From assembly GCA_029204225.1 (NCBI GenBank), contig CM055100.1, positions 25,923,106-25,987,105 on the forward strand: 64,000 nucleotides of DNA, read 5' to 3'. Below the pieces are notes generated by a model, which did not search any database, was not told the origin of the DNA, and saw nothing but the letters and a program-made list of their open reading frames with translations. Below are positions 46,476-60,216 of this stretch, piece after piece. Source of the stretch: Diphasiastrum complanatum. Taxonomy: Eukaryota; Streptophyta; Lycopodiopsida; Lycopodiales; Lycopodiaceae. The position numbers were made by a program, and so were the translations under genes. Position 1 is the stretch's first letter; each line of letters begins with the position of its first letter.

Positions 46476-48640
46476 ATGGCCTCTTCATCCTCTGAAGACT
46501 CTAGCACCAAGCAGGTGACCCAGCGTGAGATACCCTCAGCTACACAGATTTGGCTCTTACCCTCTAACACTTTGATTCAACCATGGCTTCAGACTGCTAG
46601 CCCACTTCTTGAGGCAATGGATTTTTTCCTAGCGCTTTTCCATTCTGAGATTAACATGGGCCTCGCCATTCACACTTACGCCACCTGGGACGCGTTGAAG
46701 TCGCATTTTCACTTCCTATACCAATGTACCATGTACAAGGTCAAGATTAATGCGGACTCGATGGTCACCATTGGCATTATGTTCGGTGACCGTTAGCCCA
46801 TCTCCCATCGTCAGGCAAAAAGCTTGATCAAACCTTTCGTCGCCAAGACTGCACCAGAAATCCCCATCCAAACTAACAACGGTTATCTGATAAAGGCTAT
46901 CACGGAACCAGTCATACAGGTGGGTGCGCATCTCAACTTCCTAGTTGTTTCAACATTTTGCAAGGACAGAATCCAGTCCACGCTGCTAAGTCAGATAGTG
47001 GAGTCCTTCTTGGGATTCCCTGGCCCCACGGTTGTGCCATACGACTGGCATGCCTTCCTCATTCACAAACTAACCATCTCCATCAAACCCAACAACCGTG
47101 AGCGTATCGCAGCAGGTCCCCTGTTGTGTAATTTTGCCTGTGCACTTCTCGAGGCAAAAGTATGTGATTTCTGCAGCTCCAGCCTTCTATCCTCCATCGT
47201 GCCGCACACTAACCTTTATCCGCCATCTGTCGCATCCACATCCTCCCAACCTACAGCTACTGACACAACGGCCAGCAAAAGAATGTGTGGCGCTACCCCT
47301 TCCTTCTCATCTCCACCTACCACCAGATGACATACCACTGTCACATCAGTAACCACTCCATCAACCACCACCACTTCTTCTTATGTACAACCTCCTCCTC
47401 CTGTCTCTGTTGTCACCTCTCCTCTTTCTGTTCCATCCATGACTGCTTCTGTTTCAATTATCGTTTCCTCTGTTGATACCACTTCCACTTCTGTTCCATT
47501 ATCCACTACCCCTTCCATCACTATTGCATCATCCATTGCTCATGTCTCCACCGTTGCTCCTCTCCAGTTTAATCCCTCTGATTCTCAATTGTCTCTAGAC
47601 ACTCTGACGTGGATGCAAGTCATCAACTTTTCACCCCCACATCAGACCATTTTTGCTCCATCCTTGCCTTCCATGCTCCACACCACACTTCAGCTCCCCT
47701 CTGTTCCACCCATTCTCTCGTTTGGACAAACAGTCCCCACCCTCGTTTCCACTGTTGTTTCTCTCACACCACCTGTTTCGCCACCAAAGGTTGTCAAGGG
47801 CAACTAACTGTTGCCTGATAACGCATTTGTTCAAACAGTTTTCATACCCTTACCAGATCGGACAGATCCCACCGTCGCAGATGACAACAGGTCCCCCGAG
47901 AACCTGATTGAAGACAACGACAACGTTGCTCCACAAGTTGTCGGGGCTGCTACAACACAAGCCCCTCTCAGTATCAGCATACTGGCTATTCCAACAGATT
48001 TAACGATGGTGTACCAAACCTTGGGGACATACATCCAGGAGGCAGTGGTAGCCAGGGCCATTTTGGACAGCCGGGTACTCCACCTGGCGACAAGCAACAC
48101 CCAGCTGCAAGCGGAATCCACGAAGCTGCAGCAAGAGCTTCTCATAGCTCAACAGCATGAACAAGAAGGACACCGGGAGATCGCCAAGTTGCAGCAGAAG
48201 TTGGATGGCCGCAATCAATATATCCAAAGCCTCTCCAAAGCACTGACAGAGCCTCCACGAAAGTGCGGGAGCTTCAATCTGAAGCATCCCAACATCTTGC
48301 TCCCCTCCAGGCGCAACTACAAATTTATGAAGCAAAAAATACGGACCTGGGGGCAAAAGTAAAAGCCTTACAAAGTGAAAAACTCGTCTGGCTACCTCAA
48401 CCTACACCAGACTCAAGGCCGCTCTCTCAAGCACAGATGAATCTCTTCAGGCATCAGGTGTAGGTATATAGCCAAACATTGAACAGCTACCAAGCAGAGT
48501 TCGACAAGTACCGGGCAAGCACAACTCACGAGCTCACCCTAGCCGAGCAAGCCCTAAAGACTTGCCAGCAGTACATGGAGAAGAAGACCCAACCCACCCC
48601 AGTGGTGATTCCACCACCACTTGTTTTTGATGTTGCATAG
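46476..48640 (+). pseudogene. Unassigned long protein with coiled-coil end
   Basis: One frame runs from the ATG at 46476 to 48362, broken only by TAG 46794-46796, TGA 47328-47330 and TAA 47805-47807. A frameshift near 48270 moves it to another frame that continues to about 48638. Part one (about 280 residues) is globular-looking, with TWDALKSHFHFLYQCTMYKV and LLSQIVESFLGFPGPTVVPYDW. Part two (about 47220-47800) is rich in Ser, Thr, Pro and Val. Part three is a heptad-rich coiled coil (TQLQAESTKLQQELLIAQQ near 48095). A TATATAAGG box lies at 46219-46227. The layout recalls extra, non-pol proteins of some plant retroelements, but no family was recognised. A host gene fragment is possible. Confidence 0.5.
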
Positions 48641-48724
48641 GCAAGTATGAGCCAGGACCAAAGCCATCAAGTAGCAAGGGGATTAAGTCAAGATCAAGGG
48701 TAAATGAATCAAAGCACAGAGGTC

Positions 48725-49760
48725 AAATAACGGAGGAGAGTACATCTCCAAGGAATTCAAGGACTACTGCCTTAACAACGGCATTGAGCAATAATACATC
48801 ACTTTCTATTCGCCTCAATCAAATGGTCTTGCTGAGAGAAAGAACAGAACCTTAGCTGAATCGACAAAGTTCATGTTATCACATGCAACACTTTCAAAGT
48901 GCTTCTGGGCTGAAGCTATTTCAACAACAACCTATATTCAGAACAAATGTTTTACTAAAGGCCTCTCAGACAAAACACCATTCGAAGTTCGGATAGGTAC
49001 CAAACCTTCTTTATCAAACTTATGAGTTTTTGGATATACTGCTTTTGCACAAATTCCTCGTGATCTCAGGAAGAAGCTCGACTTCTAGATTATCAAGTGT
49101 GTTTCCATCAGCTACACTACTTCAAATCAAGCCTACAAGTTGTTCAATCCCATCGAATTGAAGATATTCACTAGCCGAGATGTCATCTTCATCGAAGATC
49201 AGTTTCAAGACCTCAAAGAAAAGGGCAGTCCCCATGTAGCTGACCTATCAGATTCTCCTGACCCTTTAAACTTTTTAGTTTCTCAGTTGACTATTCCTAT
49301 TGAAGGTCCAAGCTCCTCTACTCTTGACAAACAATAAATCAATGACGGATCAGAAGATGATGATGTTGCAAATCAGCAACTACAATATGATGGAAATAAT
49401 CAACTTCTTGTATTACCCAAAAGATCTTCAAGGACTAGCAAACCACCTAACCAGTATATCGACGAGTCTGCAACCTATCTTGTTCGAGAACCGATGTTTG
49501 TCCAAGAGGAACTCAGTCAGCCTGACTCAGATCTTTGGAAATAAGCTATAAATAAAGAGTATTCATCTCTTATCAAGAACTACACATGGCCGGTTGTCAA
49601 ATTACCTGCCAACGGGAACGTAGTTGATTGCAAATGGATTTTCAAAGTCAAGTACAATGCAGATGGAAGCATCAATAGGAGAAAGGCACAACTTGTCGCC
49701 AGAGGATTTTCTCAAGTATACAACGTCGATTACACTAGGTCAGTGAGAAGACCTTGCCAT
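48725..49760 (+). pseudogene. Copia G integrase to RT fragment
   Basis: It begins abruptly inside integrase (NNGGEYISKEFKDYCLNNGIE), continues with SNGLAERKNRTLAESTKF, WAEAISTTTYIQNK and ELKIFTSRDVIFIEDQF (about 49155), then the RT start YTWPVVKLPANGNVVDCKW and AQLVARGFSQVYNVDYTRS near 49700. RT breaks off there, before the catalytic residues. Stops occur near 48790, 49025, 49088, 49337 and 49545. It joins unrelated sequence on both sides. Confidence 0.75.
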
Positions 49761-49859
49761 CCTTCAACTTCCATCGAGAGATTGCAGCGTCGTCTGCTAT
49801 ACGTATGCATTGGATGCGTACCATTTCAACAAGTGTTTTTTGGGAAGGTATGAGCTAAA

Positions 49860-51429
<1,570 letters not shown>

Positions 51430-51888
51430 GAGAGCAATCTACTTAGGCACGAGAGCAAAGATCTCCTCACAATCTATGCCCTTACTTTGCACATATCCCT
51501 TTACAACCAGCCTTGCTTTGTGCTTGACTAGTCTACCATTTGTATTGTATTTCATCTTGAACACCCATATATTGCCAATGGGCTTCTCACCCTCAGGAAG
51601 ATCAACTATCTCTCATATCTCATGATGCTTGATGGAGTCTATTTTCTCTTGCATTGCCCTTCAGCAAATCTCATCATCCTTGGCTTTTTCATATCAAGAA
51701 GATTCTTTGGATTGAACGATATTGCTCATAAGAACAAAATCCAATTGAAATCTCTCAAGGTCTCTTCTTTCATGTGTGGATCTACATAGCTCTCCCTCTC
51801 TAGAAGTAGTTGCCTCATTTTCTATGTCATCCATAAGCTTAGTGTACCATCTTGGTAGCTTACATTGAGACGACCACTACAAGGTGAG
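51430..51888 (-). pseudogene. Copia D, RT start (outer half of nested element)
   Basis: On the minus strand the RT approach and start read: RAMQEKIDSIKHHE (about 51650), WVFKMKYNTNGRLVKHKARL (about 51530) and VVKGYVQSKGIDCEEIF. Upstream on this strand the linker runs into the target duplication of the LARD-like insertion. The rest of Copia D (integrase) lies at 62886-63600. Stops are present. Confidence 0.7.
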
Positions 51889-51893
51889 TAGGT
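51889..51893. other. Left target duplication TAGGT
   Basis: TAGGT here and at 62880-62884 flank the LARD-like element exactly at the ends shared by its two LTRs. Confidence 0.75.
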
Positions 51894-52364
51894 AGTTGAA
51901 ATTCTGTTAGGATCTAGTGCAGTATGCAGAACACATCACACAATCACCGTAGCCACTCCTCACAAGCTCTCAAAGATGGCACAACAAAAGTTAATAGATT
52001 ACAAAGAAACATTGTACATATAGAGTATTCACAAACTGCATGAAAAGGCAGGTGTCCTAAAATTGGCCTACCACCTGTCAAACTAAGGTCCGGCCCAATA
52101 TGGCCAAATTCGACCGACAAACTTGGGAAATACCCCCAAGTATAGCAAGTACTGTAAATAACTCTGTACAGGCTAATTCTTCCTATGTGTGGCTACCCAG
52201 CTAACCCAAGTAGCCATCTACGAGATCAGTGCCCGATCAATATATCCTAATGGGTCATGTCCCGAACACAACCATATATAGTAAACCAAATAAACTGCAC
52301 ACCAATTACATCATCACATTTAGAGCTTATACTAATGAATCATATCAAAACTGATTTCTAACTC
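51894..52364 (-). repeat. 3' LTR of the LARD-like element
   Basis: It runs from AGTTGAAATTCTG to GATTTCTAACT and pairs with 62411-62879. Confidence 0.8.
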
Positions 52365-55300
52365 TCTCCCTTAAGCGCAAATGTGATAAGAGTGAAAAAC
52401 AATATATTGCAGCAGCGTTTGGAGTGTTCAAAAGATGTTATGCATATCACAGCTACCATGTACTTGACTCACACTCAAGCACACCAACAAACCACCAGGT
52501 TTGACTCACAAAGTATCATGTAAACACAATGGTCATACAGAGAGTCTACCACACTCTCGACCAACTGACTCGTCCCCAATGCGACTTGAACACAAGTGGA
52601 CCACATGAGCGACATGGCTCAAACTGAGGAAATCCCAATGCCACCATGAGACTTACATCCTCCATCTAGCTAGGCTGACATCCTATCATACACTTACAAG
52701 CACAAACCTATAAAGTTGACATAAATGAGTGACTGAGGCTCAAGTTGAGGAAATCTTACTGCCACCATAAGATTGCACCCTCACCAGATAAATAGCTAGT
52801 AGACATAATGACAAGTCAAAGAGCATAAAATGACTACTTTGTTTTACTGCAGTAAATGCACAGCCACATACAACTCCGACTCAGATCTAGACTCCCGTGA
52901 CAAGCCAACATGCAAGCCCACACACACTCATGCAAACCAACACGAATGATAAAGCATCAAATACATGACCAAGGCATGCCCATAAGTGGTATCCTGTCGT
53001 ACCAACACCTGTGCCACCTGTAGATCCGCTGCTACACCACTAGTCACCAAATCAGGTCCTCAACCATGGCATGCACCTGTAATCAAGATGCTCTCACGTC
53101 CAAGCATATCCAACTGTCCAATAAGTCCTGAAAGTTGATCCCCATCCATTCTCCATGCTCCAGGCACAAGGGTCTACCAAGGACTCAATGAATGAATGTA
53201 CACAAACCTCACCATAGGCTATACTTGAGTAGCTCGCCCACCTCCCAGAGATACTGATGAAGATCTACCTGTCCTACATTCCATGTAGGTTCAACTTTCC
53301 ATGCTTGACGTTGCCAACTCTAATTTGACCAGTACATAGGCCTCTCACCAAGGAGCCTATCTCACCAACATTGTATCCATCATAGCATCCAAGCCAAAGC
53401 AAATGTAAACTAGATCCACTATCATGATGAATAACTCACCCACGATCCATAGCATATTAGGTAGGATAGCTCCGAAAACTTGTTCCCTCCTGTACCATCT
53501 GATCACCAAGTATCCATTACACGCTAATAGCTCCCCAAGAATATGTCCACCTATAGTGCAACTAGACTTCAACTGGATCTAACCAAAAGTTGCATCCTGC
53601 TTACCAAATAATGATGGATAACAACAACATGTGACGCCAACCTGGAGACTACTATGCATATGACCATGCAGCTCACTTGATCACTCGCCAAAGTATCAGT
53701 TGTCACTCTCTGAGCAACCATCTCCATCTCTGTCGGCTCACAACCATGGGCATATTGGATCTACATCACCCCGTAATGTACTCCATGCCCTTAGGATATG
53801 TACTACCTCCAGGTACACTCCATGCCACCTACCTCCAAGTAGGCATGACTCGTCCCTAGGTCATCACATGATGCACCAACTGAAGAACATCGTCCATACA
53901 TCAAACAACATATCATACCTGAGCAACTGTAGCATCTCCTTGAGTGCCACCCCAATGGACTCATCATCCACATACTATGCTTACCTAATGTCTCTGATCC
54001 TGGTCACCATCCTGCTAGACAAGCCAAACTCCAAAGCATCACCTGCTCCACCTGGCTCCTAGCATCTGCTCTCTCTCCCTGGCTATGTGCCACCCGACAC
54101 CATGCCACCTCAAGCATATCCCTGAGTCGTCGCTCACGGGATCCCGAGACCATTGTCTCCCTGATTGTACTGAGGTATATGGTTCTGAGTGACTCCCTCT
54201 AGGCTTATCCCTGATCTCACCACCTGAGAATCTGCACCATGGAAATTCCAACACTTGTGCCAAGCCTAGACTCCTACAAACACAGCCAAATGCATGAAAG
54301 CTATAGGTAGCTTATCCACGCCCATGATGGCAGATGTCTCCCCATCGATGCCAATGTCCAAAAGTGGCCCCCTGCTTGTCATCTTGTACTCCCAAATGAG
54401 TACACTATGAAGTCCTCACCATCAGTGTCCCCTCTAGTAGATCACTAGCAAAACACCCATCATAGTGTTTGCCCTTTGATCACACCCTGTGCGATCTCCA
54501 TCAGCTCTCCAACCTGGAGCTGGCTCTCAAAGCTTCATGCTTTGACCATTTGCGTTTGCAACTTCCCGATTCCATCATAAATCCCACTTGTAAGTCATGT
54601 CCATGCCAATGACTCAAGTCCAATATGAAATAGTTGCCCCCTGATTATCATCCCATGTCATCCTGCAGTGTTATCCCTATCAGGTATTCCAATGCCATCC
54701 CTGATCACAAAGATTTGAGTATCTACCCTATAGTGCCCACCTGTATTCTCCCAAGCTAGCTCCAAGCTACTCCTGTAAATGGTTCCAAACCACTCCCTGA
54801 GAATACATTGAGATGTGAACTCCAAAGCCACCATCAAGTCCCTCACATGACTGTGCATGCCAATATCCCTCCAAGTGAACCTTTGAGATCTTCCATGGCC
54901 CAAACCAAATGATCGCTGGAATCTACATCTCTGATGCAATACTGATATGGCAAATTGAATTGACTTATCCAAATTGGTAGTTGAAGTGTATCTCCTTGAT
55001 GACAAACCTGATACACTGCTCCACAACTACAATGGCTTGATCAAAATTGACTTACCGACTGCAAAACCACAAACTCATCACACTCACCACTCACCAAGAG
55101 CATCCAAAGTGTGTAACCCGTTCTTCATCCTTTGCGTGTCCCACACACAGCTCGTCCAATGCAAGTCTGCTATCTTGCCCAATGGCTTCCAACTGGCACC
55201 ACCTCGCACTTCCATCACCCATGACCGCCAAAATGTGTGTACCTCCAAGCTAGCCCATATTTCCCTCCAAACGAGAAATTTCCAAGCTACAGATGTGTGT

Positions 55301-55543
55301 GTCAATGCAACTATCACCTGACTCGACAATGTCACTGTCGATCATACATGTGAGAGCGTTCCCCCAAAACACCACTTCATGTTGGTTGGTTCGAACTCCA
55401 AGAGTTGAACCTGATCACAAGAATTTTTCACCTGTAATCAGCATACCATGCCTAGCTCTCACCTGTGATTGCTTGCCCTCTCAAAATTGTCGCCAATGAT
55501 GAGTAGTCATGCTGCCAAACAACACTTCCATCACCAATACTAG
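52365..55543 (-). other. Internal region of the LARD-like element, part 1
   Basis: 3.2 kb without retroelement protein motifs. Diverged repeats are visible: a GAGGAAATC(C/T)..TGCCACCAT(G/A)AGA module at about 52630 and 52750, and a looser module of about 260 bp with (C/G)ATGCCAAT and CCCCCTG words near 54337, 54603 and 54860. Minus-strand open frames at 54658-55026 and 55084-55335 are protein-like in composition but show no known domain. Confidence 0.5.
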
Positions 55544-55844
55544 CCATGGACTCTCCTCCTACTTTGATTTGAATTGGAGTTATGAATCCACCTATCAAGC
55601 TATCTAGACTTATTCAAGCCACCTCAATATGTCTAATTGTGCCACCTAGTATTTTCATGCATTAAATGTGGCATGCAAAGTACAAATGGCAATTCCTATG
55701 GTAGCTCGAGTTTCTACTTCTACCTACCTTGAATATTTTATTCTAAGATGAGTCTTTACTAAGCCAAAAGAGCTCAATTCATCTTTGGCATTTTTAGGAC
55801 ACCTACTTACAACATTAGATAGATTTTTCCAATATCTCAACACT
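55544..55844 (-). repeat. Truncated 3' LTR of Copia B2
   Basis: 301 bp matching 61290-61585 with few differences. The homology starts at CCATGGACTCTCC; the remaining part of the LTR is missing. Confidence 0.85.
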
Positions 55845-55860
55845 CCTCCTAAAAATGTAT

Positions 55861-58005
55861 CTAATGTGGATCAAGCATCGATCTTGACATAAGACCAAGA
55901 TTAGATCTATGCTTTGAGAAGGCACTTTTGCAAAGTGGCTTTGTGAGAAGATCAGCAATACATGAAGATTTGTTGACATGTTCCAAGTTGATTTCACCTC
56001 CAATGAGCTTTTTCCTTACAAAATGGTGTGCCACTTCTATATGCTTGCTTCTTGCATGAAAAATAGGATTGTTTGCAAGAGCTTGGGCCGATATGTTGTC
56101 ACACTTGATCAAGGGAAGATCATCCTCTTTGATGCACTTTAGCTCCATGATTAACCTCTTGATCCAAAGCACCTCTTTAGTTGTTGTAGTGAGTGCTTTG
56201 TACTCGGCCTCACAAGAAGATAGGGATATGGTATCTTGCTTCTTTGAAAGCCAAGACACAAGATTGCCTCCAAGAAAGATAGTATATGCATTAATGGACT
56301 TTCGATCCATTTTATTACTTGGAAAATCGGAATCCGAATAGCCAACAATGGTTAGATCTTCATTCTTGTACAATAAACCATAATCTTGAGTAGAAGATAC
56401 ATATCTTAGAACTCTCTTGGCCATCTTCCAATGTTGGATCTTAGGATCTTGCATAAATTGACTCAATTTGTGCACACAATAGCTCAAATCGGGTCTAGTG
56501 ATAGTAAGCCAAATTAAGGAGCCTATAAGATTCCTATAAAGTGTGATGTCCTCGAAGGATCTTTCATCACCTTTAATAGGGTCTTTTACATGTTGCTCCA
56601 TGGGAGTATCTATGTCTTTGCAATTTTGCATATTGAATTTTCTCAACATAGAAAAGACATATCTAGATTGACAAATAAAAGCATACTCTTCATGAAAATC
56701 AATCTCAAGGCCTAAAATGTAATGGATCTCTCCTAGATCTTGCATTTTTAATTCTCCTCCTAATGGATCCTTAGTTTCTTGAACTAGCATCAAACAACTT
56801 CCACTAGGAATAATGTCATCTACATAGATTAGAAGAATGACAATATTACTACCATCAAACTTTAAGTACATAGAAGGATCATAGTCAGTAAGCACAAATC
56901 CTAATGAAAGTAGAAAGTTGTTGAGTCTTGAATACCATGATCTAGGTGCTTACTTCAAGCCATTAAGACTCCTAAATAGCAAACACACCTTTGATTTATC
57001 CTTGAAGAATCCTTGAGGTTGTTCCATGTATATCTCCTCCTCAAGATAGTCGTTCAAAAAAGCATTGGAGACATCAAGTTGATACAATTTCCACTTAAAA
57101 AATAAGGCAAGAGAGATTATGATTCTTATTGTCACCATCTTTGCTACAGGAGCACAGGTTTCTTCATAGTCAAGGCCATATATTTGTGCAAAGCCTTTAG
57201 CACATAATCTTGCCTTGTACTTGTTGATGGAGCCATCATGATTGTACTTGATCTTGAACACCCACTTGCATCCAATGATGTGCATTTTAGGTGGTGGATC
57301 CACTAGCTCCCATGTGTGGTTGGTGATCAAGGCATCATATTCAATTTTCATGGCCTCATACCACTCCTTGGTATTGAGGGCTTCTTGGATATCTTTGGGC
57401 TCCTCATGAGAAACAAAATAAGCATAAGTGGAATCAAGATCCACTTGTTTTCCTTTGTCATCATAAGTGAGCCTCTTAGGCTCGGATCTTTCCCTCATGG
57501 ATCTTCTAGGAGTGAAAATCCGAGGACTTCAATCTTCAAATCTTGACCCCTCCATATGTTGATTGTCTTCAATAACAAAAGGTGATAGATTTTGAGGTTG
57601 CTTGATCTTGGCCCCTCCTAGATTGGACTTTTCTTCTTCATGAAAAACTGCATCTCTACTTTCAATTACTTTATAAGTAGAGAGCATGTAGATTCGATAG
57701 GCTTTCTTATTGGATGAATATCCAACCATTACTCCTTTGCTTGCACAAGGATCATCTTTCTTTCTCGTTTCCAAGGGAATATGGACAAAGCATATGCATC
57801 CAAATACTCTAAGGTGATCAACCTTAGGTTTCTTCAAATAAAGTGCTTCATATGGTGACTTTCCTCCAAGTGCAACATGAGGGAGTCGATTGCAAAGATA
57901 GTTTGAACAATTGATGGCCTCACCCCAAAAGTCTTTTGGCAAGGATGCCTCAATTCTAATGGTTTTGGCACATTCACACAAGGTTCTATTCTTTCTTTCA
58001 GCCAC
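55861..58005 (-). pseudogene. Copia B2 integrase end, RT and RNase H
   Basis: 58005-57529 carries AERKNRTLCECAKTIRIEAS and the integrase C-terminus. 57498-56950 carries the RT start (WVFKIKYNHDGSINKYKARL and KLYQLDVSNAFLNDYLEEE). 56895-55861 is one frame of 344 residues with YVDD (56815-56826), the connection region, and RNase H (YSDSDFPSNKMDRKS, SSCEAEYKAL, ARSKHIEVAHHF) ending at 55861. Frame breaks lie near 56920 and 57510. The RT and RNase H catalytic motifs are all present. Confidence 0.88.
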
Positions 58006-58088
58006 CCATTTTGAGATGGTGTATATGCAAAAGAAAACTCCCTTTTAATGCCTTCAAGATTACAATAATCATGAAATTTATTGGAAGT

Positions 58089-59200
58089 TTACTCACCACC
58101 TCCATCACTTCTAAGAATCTTGATTTTGTATGAAAATTGCTTTTCAACTAGAGCTTTGAACTTTAGGAAATAGTCAAACACCATAGACTTTGAAGCTAGA
58201 AGATATAACCAAGTAAATCTTGTGAAATCATCAATGAAAGTTACAAAGCAAGTAGCACCACCCTTGCTCTTTGAAGATGAGAAGTGCACATCCGAGTGTA
58301 TGAGCTCCAATGGATGTGTAGTCTTAATAGATGACTTTGAAAAAGGCTTCTTATGAGATTTAGATATGGCACAAGCCTCACATGGCTTGAAATTCTTGGA
58401 GATAAGATTAGGCAAGCCAATAGCTTTGGCTTTCTTGACCATGGACACCATAGAACTATGGTTAGGATGCCCCAACCTTCTATGCCATAGTTCCTCCAAA
58501 GAAACATGAGAAGCAAAAGCACCATCACAAGAGTTAGCATACTCTTTGGGATCAAGCTTGTAGATTCCACCATATCTAGACCCAAATGCACGGATCTCAT
58601 CATGCTTCTTGATTGTACATGTATCAACATTGAAATTCACATCTAGTCCACTATCAAGCAATTGCCCAACACTAATAGGATTTTTTGTTAACTTAGGAAC
58701 AAAAAGTACTTTAGACAGAGAAAGAACTTTTGATGATGAAAGATTTAAGGGAATGGTCCCTATGCCTTCAATAGCACACTCATGATCATTTGCTATGTAG
58801 ATGGACTTCTTCGCTCCTTCATAAGGTGTCATGGATGAAAAAGAATGCTTGGAGCTACACATATGTGAGGAAGCTCCACTGTCGATGTACCACAAACCAT
58901 CCTTCTTGAAAGGTGATGAAGAAAAACTTGAGACCATAAGCGATCCCTCTCCATCACTTGCATGAGCATCTTCCTTCTCTTCATTGGAAATGTTGGCTTG
59001 CTTGAATTGACTCTTCTTCTTGAAGCAATTGGTGGCATAATGCCCCTTCTTGCCACAAAAGAAACACTTGATGTTTTTCTTCTTCTCATGGATGTGAAAG
59101 CTTGAGAGGACTCATCCTCTTCTCCTTTCTCCTTGGAAATAAGATTGTTCTTGCTTGAAGAGGTTTGGTGTTGATTCTTACTTCTTTACTTGTGCTTGTC
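58089..59200 (-). pseudogene. Copia B2 zinc knuckle, protease and integrase core
   Basis: 58937-58089 is one frame with protease IDSGASSHMC (near 58885), LFVPKLTKNPISVGQLLDSG, LWHRRLGHPNHSSM (near 58490), HSDVHFSSSKSKGG (first integrase Asp, near 58290) and LRSDGGGE (second Asp, near 58105). The knuckle region near 59040-59075 is in a shifted frame. A break at 58085-58010 separates it from the rest of integrase. Confidence 0.85.
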
Positions 59201-59222
59201 TTTGGTAAAGAGGGCTTTATCA

Positions 59223-60216
59223 TCAATGTTGAGAGAGTCTTTCCATTTTCAAGAGTTTATACTCTTGTCTTGATTCTTCAGAAATGAGCACACTTTGGAG
59301 TGCTTCCAAACTTGGTAGCTCCTCCTTAATGGCATAACTCTGAACAAGGTTGTCATATTCCTCCTTTAACCCATTAAGTATGACTTGAACAAGTTCATTT
59401 TGGTTGATGGAGTCTCCTATGCATGACAATTCTCTATGGAGGTCTTTAACTCTCATTACATAAGCTGAAGCACTTTCATCACTTCTCTGTACACTTTGAA
59501 AAAATTGGTTTCTTAGTGTTAGAAGTCTAGAAGTATTCTTTGCCTCATGGATGGACTTGAGAGTATCCCAAGCATCTTTGGCATTAGTACAAGCACCAAT
59601 TTCTCTTAAGATGTCATTTGAGACATTCATTCTAATATAATGTAGAGCCATCGTAGCTCTCTTTTTGTACTTTGGAGTTTCTTGAGGAATTTGTGGTTCT
59701 TCTTCAATACCAAGTACAATATCCATCACATCTTGTAGAATTAAGACAGATTCCAGCCATGTGAGACTTGTGCCATATCTAAGTCTCATAAGAAGCCTTT
59801 TTCAAAGTCATCTATCAAGACTACACATCCATTGGAGCTCATACAGTGCATCAAAGAGGATGATCTTCCCTTGATCAAATGTGAAAACATATCGGCACAA
59901 GCTCTTGCAAACAATCCTATTTTCCATGCAAGAAGCAAGCATATAGAAGTGGCACACCATTTTGTAAGAGAAAAGCTCATTGGAGGTGAAATCAACTTAG
60001 AACATGTCGACACATCTTTGTGTAGTGCTGATCTTCTCACAAAGCCACTTTGCAAAAGTGCCTTCTCAAAGCATAGGTCTAATCTTGGTCTTATCTCAAG
60101 ATCAATGCTTGATCCACATTAGATACATTTTTAGGAGGAGTGTCAAAATAAATTGAGTAATTGGAGGTTGACAATCTTTCACTTGCTTCTAATAGAAAGG
60201 CACCCATTGAAGCCAT
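59223..60216 (-). pseudogene. Copia B2 gag interrupted by an inverted patch
   Basis: The gag starts at 60216 (MASMGAFLLEASERLSTSNY) and after about 22 codons meets foreign sequence. The gag domain resumes at about 59755 (LESVLILQDVMDIVLG) and runs to 59223 with HRELSCIGDSINQNELVQV. In B1 these two parts are adjacent. The sequence between (59755-60147) is an inverted copy of other parts of B2. Confidence 0.85.
59755..60147 (+). other. Inverted patch copied from B2 integrase and RNase H ends
   Basis: 59755-59845 is the reverse complement of about 58283-58395 (region before the integrase core). 59845-60147 is the reverse complement of about 55840-56150 (RNase H end plus purine tract). It reads on the plus strand as KCENISAQALANNPIFHARS and so on, ending in TTAGGAGGAGTGTC. 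The two donor parts are 2 kb apart in B2, so two template jumps are implied. Confidence 0.8.

Noticed and set aside
53677-54062. Plus-strand open frames in the LARD body as host genes
   Set aside because: Short, His/Ser/Pro-rich and without domains; the surrounding region is a non-coding element body.
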